Assembly (NCBI RefSeq): GCF_030269925.1
Contig: NC_085116.1
Span: forward strand, 434,001-498,000
Length of the DNA stretch: 64,000 nt
From: Bombyx mori
Taxonomy: Eukaryota; Arthropoda; Insecta; Lepidoptera; Bombycidae
Direction of reading: 5' to 3'
Shown here: piece by piece, positions 56,247-64,000 of the stretch
Layout: each line of letters starts with the position of its first letter
Numbering within the stretch: the stretch's first letter is position 1
The notes under the pieces: model-generated
Seen by the model: the letters and a program-made list of their open reading frames with translations, nothing else
Databases searched by the model: none
What the model was told of the DNA's origin: nothing
Position numbers and translations under genes: made by a program

Positions 56247-56453
56247 TTTTACCACCCCGCCTATTTCTGCCGTGAAGCAGTAATGCGTTTCGGTTTGAAG
56301 GGTGGGGTAGCCGTTGTAACTATACTGAGAACTTATATCTCAAGGTGGGTGGCGCATTTACGTTGTAGATGTCTATGGGCTCCAGTAACCACTTAACACC
56401 AGGTGGGCTGTGAGCTCGCCCACCCATCTAAGCAATAAAAAATAAATAAATAA
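56247..56453 (+). repeat. Bm1-type SINE, 5'-truncated
   Basis: From 'ttaccaccccgcctatttct' to AATAAAAAATAAATAAATAAAAG; well preserved 3' half. Confidence 0.85.
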
Positions 56454-57904
56454 AAGTTAGCAGCAAAAGGGGTTTCCATGTCGAGTGGCTATCCGGAAGC
56501 AGCGTTCCAGTCCTGACTTACGTGCTTCCTCTACGAAGACCACATGGAGGAATTAAAAAGAATGCGCTGCATAGATTGAAATTTGATGGAGATCGTCTCA
56601 TGTTTTTTTTTATTTTTTTTTATGGGTAATGTGGCCGCTATCCTTGAATTAAATGTTTAATGTAAAGTGAATAACCTCAGGGAACATGAATCTTGTAAAA
56701 CATTTTAATTTAAACCAAAAAGCTTAAATTGAAGTCTAGTGTTTAATTTTATTAATTAAAAAGAAAAGTGGTTTTGTTTTGAACGAAGAGCGTCAAAGCG
56801 AGAACATGATCCTCAAAACTTATGAAAAACGTACAATTTTGTTTGAAGAAAAACAAATTATCACTGATATTGAAAAACAAACCTTATTCCCAGGGATCAG
56901 TGCTAATATTTAACTTTCGGAAATTTACTTTTTATGTGGACTGAAATGGAATTAGAATTGCAGGAGACTCAGAAAAATAATTACTGATTTTATTTTTGGA
57001 TCTAAAATCGTAACATTTAACAGTTAGCTGCTCATTTAGTGAGTTGTAAATTATCAAAAAAGTATTAGAAAAAGAGACGACGGTCAACCTCTTGTAAAAT
57101 GCCTATAGTGCTAAGCATATTCCGCCGCTCATCTTGAGGTAACAAAGTCATTATCAGCGCTTTGATGGTTCATTAAACAAGACTACAGGTCTCGTGTTAG
57201 GCGCTAACAGATAACCAATCTCTTGAACACTACAGAAAACTAGCTTTATCGTCCACTTTGAGAGGCCAAAGTTTTTCTTATTTTGGAACATACCTCTAAC
57301 CATTTAAAAACGGAATAGCCGTTTAGCTGCGGAAATCTGTCGGGCGTTGATATGACTAAGCGCGGACTAAGAGTTAAGTAAGTTTCAACTTAAGTGGCCG
57401 TCATCACGTCATACTTATTAAGCGTCAAAATCCTCCTTGCATCGTATTCCTCACTGCTGGAGGTCGTGACCACCCTTTTGTATCACCTCAAAGCGTCAAA
57501 ATATGAGCGTCAAAATATGAAACGTCAACTCTACCAGACTTGCGTCTGATTTTACGCCGCTGGAATCATTGTTCATAAAAACTGGGATTTAGTGATAACA
57601 TTTTACTATTACCGACGCACGAATCTTGACAAATATTTATTTTATAAAAAGAAACTTGTAATGACACCTTGATATCAAAATAAATCTTAATAATCACGAT
57701 TTATATACAACTACTTTGTGGATCCGTCGCAATTGGATACATTTTGATGGTTAAGTGTTAACTGCTAAAATTTATTATTCTAATACGCATATACTAGACG
57801 TGATCCCTCGCGACTGAAAACAATCATACTAATGAGACGGATTACGTCGACTCCCAAAAACGGAACGATACAACAGAACAATAAAGCTGGCTTGTCTATG
57901 ATTA
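56454..57904. other. Intergenic, nothing recognised
   Basis: AT-rich. I looked for transposase pieces around 56600-57400 and found none convincing. Confidence 0.45.
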
Positions 57905-58455
57905 CAAATGTTCACGAATGACTTCCACAGTGAAGGAATTGTGTAATTAAAATCAAAACCGCATAAAATTAAATGATGATTTGCGTAGTTACTGGTGTTA
58001 GGACATCTTATGAGTCCGCAGGGGTAGGTACCACCACTTTGCCTACTTCTGCCGTTTTCTTTTATTGCTTTGATGGGTAGACGAGCTCACAGCCCACCTG
58101 GTATTAAGTGGTTACTGGAGCCCACAGACATCTACAACGTAAATATCGCCACCCACCTTGAGATATGAGTTCTAATGAAACGCATAATTACTTCTTCACG
58201 GCAGAAATAGGCAGGGTGGTAGCACCTACCCGCGCGCACGCACAAGAGGTCCCACCACCAGTGCAGCAGTAATGTGCTGCGGTGTGAAGGGTGGGGTAGC
58301 CGGTGTTTGTAAAAGTGATATTTGGAACTCATGCATCAAGGGAAGCTGGCAGCAATTAAGCCGCTGATGTCAGTGGGTTCCGGTTACCACTTTACACCAG
58401 GAACACCGTGAGCTCATGACCTCATCTAAGCGATAAATAAAGAAAAATAAAAATC
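57905..58455 (+). repeat. Bm1-type SINE, split by an inverted Bm1
   Basis: Host halves 57905-58058 ('acaaatgttcacgaatgact' to 'cttctgccgtt') and 58263-58455 ('gcagcagtaatgtgctgcgg' to AATAAATAAAGAAAAATAAAA) join at the normal 'gccgtgaagcagtaatg' point of Bm1. Confidence 0.78.
58059..58262 (-). repeat. Bm1-type SINE 3' half inserted into Bm1
   Basis: Minus orientation: 'cttttattgctttgatgggt', 'gtggttactggagcccacag', 'cggcagaaataggcagggtg', to 'caagaggtcccaccaccag'. Five-prime truncated at its right end. Confidence 0.8.
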
Positions 58456-59776
58456 ATGACCCCTATATGATATTATTGCGAGGAAAAGCGTTTCACGAAA
58501 ACTTTGATGGCGTTCAACCGAAATCATCGATTTTCTACATAATTTTCATGCACTGGCCATTCTGAACCACTCACATGCAAACATAATTCACAGACGAACG
58601 GTTTTATTATGTGTCCTGACGTTATATTCACAACGAGGCACACAATATAAAGCACATCTATAAAGTACTGTTATGTAGGTATACACAGAAATCTTTGAAA
58701 TATTTCCGAAGCTAGTGTATCGGAAATATGACTAGCATCTATAGGGTGATGCAAATATTTGCTTTGCATATTATATTTGTACGCCCAGACATATGTATTT
58801 TAGGAATCAATTTTGGATTAATCCGTAGAATCCATTGGAGAAGCTTTGAGAGATTACATTAAGAGATATCAAGTAGATTTAAAAATGACAGGTTAGCTTT
58901 TTTAACAATATGACGTGGATAATTGTGATAATAACTGAACATTGGCAAGTGGACCTTAAGCTCCCCGGCCTGTTGATATTCGGCCAGACCTGGGCGTACA
59001 GCATCATTAACTTTCAATGACTATTTACTCTAAGTAGTAGTAATTGGCCCACTCTTTTCATCGATTTATTAAATTGAAAACATTACAACATATTATTTTC
59101 GGTAAGCACTCGTAAAGGTAGTTCAGTGTTACATGTTGAAATGCTTAGCTATAAAAAATATCAACATAAGCTGTCAGTTGACTTAGTTTTTTTTTTTTAT
59201 ATTTTAAACATCAAAAGTTACCTTAAAGCAAAAGATCCGTCATGTTGGAGCCACAATTTTATATTTCGGTATGTCACTGTACTTACACATACTCATCTTC
59301 CAAATTTCATTTGAATAGAGGAATAATAATATGTAGTTTTCGAGGAAAATGACAGTAATATTATTATAGCGAAAAATAAATATATTTAGGGCTTAAATTT
59401 CATGTTAGGGTCTCGTTTATTGTTTTTATTGTATTTAGTTATTGCAACTTAAAAAGAACAATAAATAAAGTCAATTAAATAAATTAAAAGTGTAGGCATC
59501 ATGCTGTATATTAAACCGTCCACAAAACCGGTGATCAATCAGGCAGCGGGCGAGGCTGCGACATGTTGTTGACATAACGATGAATATGCAAAATTGACAC
59601 CAATCTAGGGAGAAAAGCCAGTTAAAGTCAGTCAGATATCACACGATCGAGCTGAAATATTCACACATAACAAAGTTATGTTTAATGCTAGTTAATACAG
59701 AGGTCAGAACACTTAAAGGGAAAAACAACACTAAATATTTTTACTGTTTAGTATTATGTTATTGTGGCCAAGAACA
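58456..59776. other. Intergenic, nothing recognised
   Basis: AT-rich; no supported feature. Confidence 0.45.
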
Positions 59777-60012
59777 TCATAGCGCTCAGGAAACATTATA
59801 GAGAAAAAATCATTTCACAGTTGGACGGTAAGTGGCAAAAAAGTCTCTGGAACGACAATCTAAATGAATGCAGTGCTTCTAAATGGTTTAAACTTTGGTC
59901 CGGTGGTGGACGGTGCGACGTTAAAATAAAATGATGGGATCACGTCCAACAATTATTTGATGCACTCCCCGTGAAACGTTTGGTACAAATCGCAGAGGGA
60001 ATAGAAGTTTCA
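59777..60012 (-). mobile_element. Degenerate LINE C-terminal fragment
   Basis: Minus-oriented equivalents of the 987-aa ORF end: 'catagcgctcaggaaacatt', 'gacggtaagtggcaaaaaag', 'ctggaacgacaatctaaatg', 'cggtggtggacggtgcgacg' and 'gcactccccgtgaaacgttt'. Old, many changes. Confidence 0.65.
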
Positions 60013-60238
60013 CCGTAGAGCCAACGTAATTATATGCGAACTTTCAAGTTTTGTTGCTCGAAACACTCCTCGTCTCTTAATGTCATTTTTTTAATTAGAT
60101 ATTTTTATAACTTTAACAAAACTGACTGACAAAATTCGCACTACTCTCGATACCACAGCTCACAATGCTCCACACTCGGCGGCAGATAGGAGCAAATGGC
60201 GTGGAATGATCGAGAATAAACTTTTGTTGCGGGCAGTA

Positions 60239-60571
60239 TTTTTTTTATTTTTATTGCTTAGATGTATGGACGAGCTCACAGCCCACCTGGTGTTAAGTGG
60301 CTACTGAAGTCCATAGACATCTACAACGTAAAATGCGCCACACACCTTGAGATATAGTTCTAAGGTCTCAGTATAGTCACAACGGCTGCCCCACCCTTCA
60401 AACCGAAACGCATTACTGTTTCACGACAGAAATAGGCGGGGCGGTAGTACCTACCCGTGCAGGCTCACGAGAGGTCCTACCACCAGTAATTACGCAAATT
60501 ATAATTTTGCGGGTTTGATTTTTATTGCACGATGTTATTCCTTCACCGTGGAAGTCAATCGTGAACATTTT
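60239..60571 (-). repeat. Bm1-type SINE, head missing
   Basis: Begins with a T-rich run (A-tail) 'tttttttatttttattgctt', then the full body in reverse to 'gtggaagtcaatcgtgaaca'. Well preserved. Confidence 0.87.
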
Positions 60572-61168
60572 GGTGGTCACGATCCTCAGTATTGAGGTAA
60601 CCGAAGCGAAAAGAAGAAGAAGAATAAATCTGTACATTCATAAAGAACACGATGCGGGCTATACGATAGATACATGATACATATGTATGTTTTAAAGAGC
60701 AATATTGATGATCTTAAAGCAAAGTATCAATTTAATCATTAATTCATTCTTAGGAACTAAGGGTTGGAGTACGGTGGGAGTACGTTGGAGTTCGTTGACC
60801 ACGTTAATTCATCTTTCAACTAAACTCATCGAGCCAATCACCCAGTTTCCTGTTGAATGTTGGCATTTAAAAACTGAATGTAATCTTAAGCCAATTTCCT
60901 TGTATTTCCTTGGAGTATTTCGTTTGCTGTAGGCTTCACTTAATGATTCTGTCAGTAGCAGTGTTCCTCTAATCGTAGTCGGTAAATATTTTAATGGGAA
61001 AATTTAATTGAGAATGGGAAAGCCAGGGGCTAAGTTTCAATTCGTTTGAATTTTTACAGTGAAATTATATCCGTAATTATATTCGTAATCTAGAAGCTAT
61101 GTAGTGCTTTAATGTTTAAAACAGCCTCGAGCAGAGCAGTGGGCCGTGTATGTGTGTGTGTGTGTGTT
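60572..61168. other. Intergenic; GT microsatellite at its right end
   Basis: AT-rich, ending with a (GT)n tract at 61147-61168, directly next to the LINE fragment. Confidence 0.45.
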
Positions 61169-61485
61169 TTTTTTTTCCTACTTATGCCTATAGCCTTGAG
61201 AGGCTATTTCAGCTTCGTCCTAACGTGTAAGTGAGTTTACGGGGCTCAAACTGGGAGTGTTGCTAACACTGGCCCTAGCAAGAGCAGTGCTTCGCAGAAT
61301 CTACCACCGGATCTGAAACGCGACACATTGAGAAGATCCGGCCAGAAACTCAGTGGGCTGAGTGCGTTGGGTTAATTTACTCGTCGAGTCCTTCCTCACA
61401 AGCGACGCACGGCTTCGGCGGGGACGGTAACCGATGCTTGAGGTACCTAAAAGTACCGTTAATGGGTCGGCAGGATCCGTAATGA
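61169..61485 (-). mobile_element. Jockey-like LINE 3' fragment, subfamily A
   Basis: T-run, 'cctacttatgcctatagcct', 'gagaagatccggccagaaac' and 'actcgtcgagtccttcctca', in reverse relative to 9211-10575. ORF end is broken. Confidence 0.8.
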
Positions 61486-62614
61486 GTCGTGCGTGTGCCG
61501 AAACAAGATCATCTCTCGCTTATAACTGATGAAGTTGCAATGTAAACTGCTCTCTGAGTATTGCACAAGCATACTGCGATCGTCAAGCATTTAAAGATGC
61601 TAAGTCAAATAATCGCCCACTCGGGTAGCTACCGTCTTACTTATATCTTCCGCGTTGTGGTGAAAATTCTTGGGAATAAAATGAAAATTTCGACCTAGCT
61701 GCTTAGGATGTGGTGTTCGCTTATTCGAATTCCACAAACCATTGAACAATAGATAGCCGCGAGGTAGTTTGTACATTAAACAACATCAATCATAAATTTC
61801 ATGGTAAAATGTATGGAGAGACGAATAATGAATGTTAAAATATGATATTGGCAAACAAAGCACGCGTGACATCAGCACTGTGTCCTGGATTATCACGTGA
61901 CATAAATAATATTTCACAACTCCAGGTAATATTTGCATAATATTTCACACTTTTGAATTCACACGATTTTCATAAGCCCACGCTGGTGTGTGTGGTGCGA
62001 CCGACTTAAGCGGCTCTGTCATCCATGTTATTAACAAACTCAATACTGTTGGCAGGCTATTAATTATAAGCACTCGTGCGCACACTATGTTACTTGACAC
62101 ACGACTTAGTCACAAGATCTTACGATCAAAGTCTTCCCATTCAGGCGACAATTACTACCCATTATATTTCTGAATCTGTTTTCACAGAAGGATATGTTAC
62201 GAATCTGCACACTGAGTATTAACAACCTATTTGTGACGGAAAGCAAGGAAACAAGGCTACGCTGGGCCCGCCTGGTGGCGAGTGGTTACCGTCAGCAATG
62301 ACAGGGGCACAGCTTAGTCGCTATCTACAAACTACTTGTTACTGGCAGTTAAGGAATTCACATTAGTCCTTGTTTAACAAGAATACATTTATAACGACCT
62401 TCCGGCTCGTTTCTCTTCACAGCTGTAAAAATCAAATCAGATAGAGTGAACAAACAACTCATCTGAAGCTAGCGTCTAAAGGTAATTGGAATCCGTAGAA
62501 ACCATTTGAATGTCCCGTCCACTATGTATAACTTTGGCCCAGTCAAAATATTACTCCTGCAGCCGTTCCAACTTTGGGTTTTATACGCATAAAATGGGGC
62601 ATTAGTAAATATAA
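61486..62614. other. Intergenic with a short degenerate LINE tail
   Basis: About 62255-62325 shows 'ggcccgcctggtggcgagtg' and 'gttaccgtcagcaatgacag', a minus-oriented LINE 3' tail scrap. Nothing else recognised. Confidence 0.45.
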
Positions 62615-62695
62615 AAAAACTTTTTTTATTTTTTGATAAGATGTGTGAACGAGCATACGGCCCACCGGGGCCAACACCAGCCAAGTGGTTACAGG
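62615..62695 (-). mobile_element. Short degenerate LINE or SINE tail
   Basis: T-rich start, then 'gaacgagcatacggcccacc' and 'ccaagtggttacaggggact', a mixture of LINE-tail and Bm1-tail features in minus orientation. Confidence 0.45.
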
Positions 62696-63008
62696 GGACT
62701 CTAGACAGTTTTAAGAAACATGTATGTATGTATTCAGCTATACGCAACTCCGTACATACAACAATATCTTATTTTAGACGTCCAGTCCCAGTGCAGAAAC
62801 ATCAGTTTTTGTATTCCGGCTTAAGGGCTAAGTAATGTGCCTGTCGCCTTAAAGCTTTACCCACTCGTGTTGATATTTAACAAAAGGTACTACACGACAC
62901 ATTAACCATTCTGATTGGTTTATATTTTGTTAGCACCAGTAACGTATAACGGCCGTATTAGGTTTTAAAATATATCTGAATGTGATTTCTGCTGAATCAG
63001 GTATTCCT

Positions 63009-63297
63009 GCCCCAAGCTCGTTATTAGGGATTCTCCCGATCCGTCCTCGCCGAAGCCGTGCATCGCTTGTGACGAAGAACTCGACGAGTAAATTAATCCA
63101 TAGACTCTGCCCACTGAGTTTCTCGCCGGATCTTCTCAGTGTGCTGAGTTTCAGATCCGGTGGTAGATTCTGCGAAGCACTGCTCTTGCTGGGTCCAGTG
63201 TTAGCAACACTCCCGGTTTGAGCGCCGTGAGCTCACGTACACGTCAAGGAGAAACTAAAATAGCCTCTCAATGCTATCAGCATAGGTAGGGGAAAAA
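63009..63297 (+). mobile_element. Jockey-like LINE 3' fragment, subfamily A, with target duplication
   Basis: 289 bp of the subfamily A 3' end with a short A-tail. Flanked by ATCAGGTATTCCT (62996-63008) and ATCAGGAATTCCT (63298-63310), a 13-bp duplication with one change. Confidence 0.85.
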
Positions 63298-63310
63298 ATC
63301 AGGAATTCCT

Positions 63311-64000
63311 AATTTGATACCCCTTCAAATCATTCAATAGCCATTAGAGCATCGTGCTTCATGAGGAACATCATTTACGTTACGTTAACACCATGAAAAT
63401 CACACGATAGTGATTTTTATATCTGTATAATATGACCGTTTAGCAAAAAGCCCTACTGGTCAAGGTACACGCTTAGTTTTAATGATACATAACAAGCAAC
63501 ATAAATTAGTGTTCGTTGAACAAAGGAACGAAAATTTGATTTGCGTCGATACAAACACGACCACACACATTCATTTCAATGAAATCTGTTCCGGAACACA
63601 GCTAAGTGCTTTCAACAGGAAATATAAAAATAATATAGAAAGATTGAATATAAGGGGAAAATAAAATATGTATATTTGTCAAACAGTCGGGTTTCGCCTG
63701 CAACAACGTACACCTGAACGAAATAATACGTTTGATGCCATACAAATATATCCATGAATGGGAGTCGGGAGCCTATTGTTCTGTAGAGCGCTTTGCAGTG
63801 TAGGCTCAGTGGCGTTACGTAGGCGATATAAATAATAAAAAGAACTATACGCGTGTGCAACAATAGCGCTTGTAGCCCGATGTTATCTTATCTACCATTC
63901 GGTTACAGATTCGAGACTAAATATTAACCAGATATTTTTTCTGACATCTCACAATGAGTTCCGAGTACAATCGAAGTATCTCGGTCACATTCTAGATCTT
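63311..64000. other. Intergenic to window end, nothing recognised
   Basis: AT-rich; short frames at 63482-63664 and 63863-63612 have no recognisable domain. Confidence 0.45.

Noticed and set aside
56600..57400. Possible transposase pseudogene
   Set aside because: A few short charged peptides, but no ordered motifs could be recovered on either strand.

Overview
The window is lepidopteran nuclear DNA, almost certainly silkworm (Bombyx mori or B. mandarina). The grounds are many copies of a tRNA-headed SINE of the Bm1 type, a DD37D mariner of the silkworm mori/maT type, moth-type non-LTR retrotransposons, CTAG-ended Helitron-like repeats and an insect neuropeptide receptor. It is a gene-poor, AT-rich region dominated by transposable elements. 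There are no bacterial features, no CRISPR array and no tRNA or rRNA gene.

The one confident host gene is near the right end. Positions 53098-54330 (+) hold an uninterrupted 410-codon reading frame for a class A GPCR of the somatostatin/allatostatin-C receptor group (AstC-R). A splice acceptor ends at 53060 and a poly(A) signal lies at 54762. The roughly 50 kb upstream may hold its 5' noncoding exons and introns, but I cannot prove that. Two small exon-like segments (38165-38231 and 44760-44798) and a GC-rich promoter-like block (5290-5480) are offered as candidates only.

Layout, left to right. 0-9 kb: Helitron-like end, Bm1, LINE and RTE scraps, then quiet intergenic DNA. 9.2-15.6 kb: a 5'-truncated jockey-like retrotransposon with an 8-bp target duplication, related fragments, a DDE-transposase remnant, a 276-bp MITE and a head-to-head Bm1 pair. 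16.7-20.1 kb: the most unusual feature, a tandem array of six modules (three 1111-bp A+B pairs). Module A carries CCAAT and TATA motifs plus an ATG mini-exon followed by a splice donor; module B is A with its middle deleted. 20.8-24.3 kb: a complete 258-bp Helitron-like element and a perfect 32-bp-arm hairpin. 24.4-28.0 kb: a non-LTR retrotransposon with an intact 987-aa EN-RT frame (minus). 28-45 kb: SINEs, LINE tails, and a jockey fragment nested in an RTE. 46.0-52.2 kb: a three-transposon nest, in which a DD37D mariner is split by a DD34D mariner and by a second near-identical 987-aa LINE (plus). 53-54.8 kb: AstC-R. 55-64 kb: SINE-into-SINE nesting and LINE tails.

The mobile elements are not a functional pathway. 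They form datable layers: nearly every insertion can be ordered by who interrupts whom, and several have recognisable target-site duplications. Two LINE copies with open, nearly identical proteins point to recent activity.
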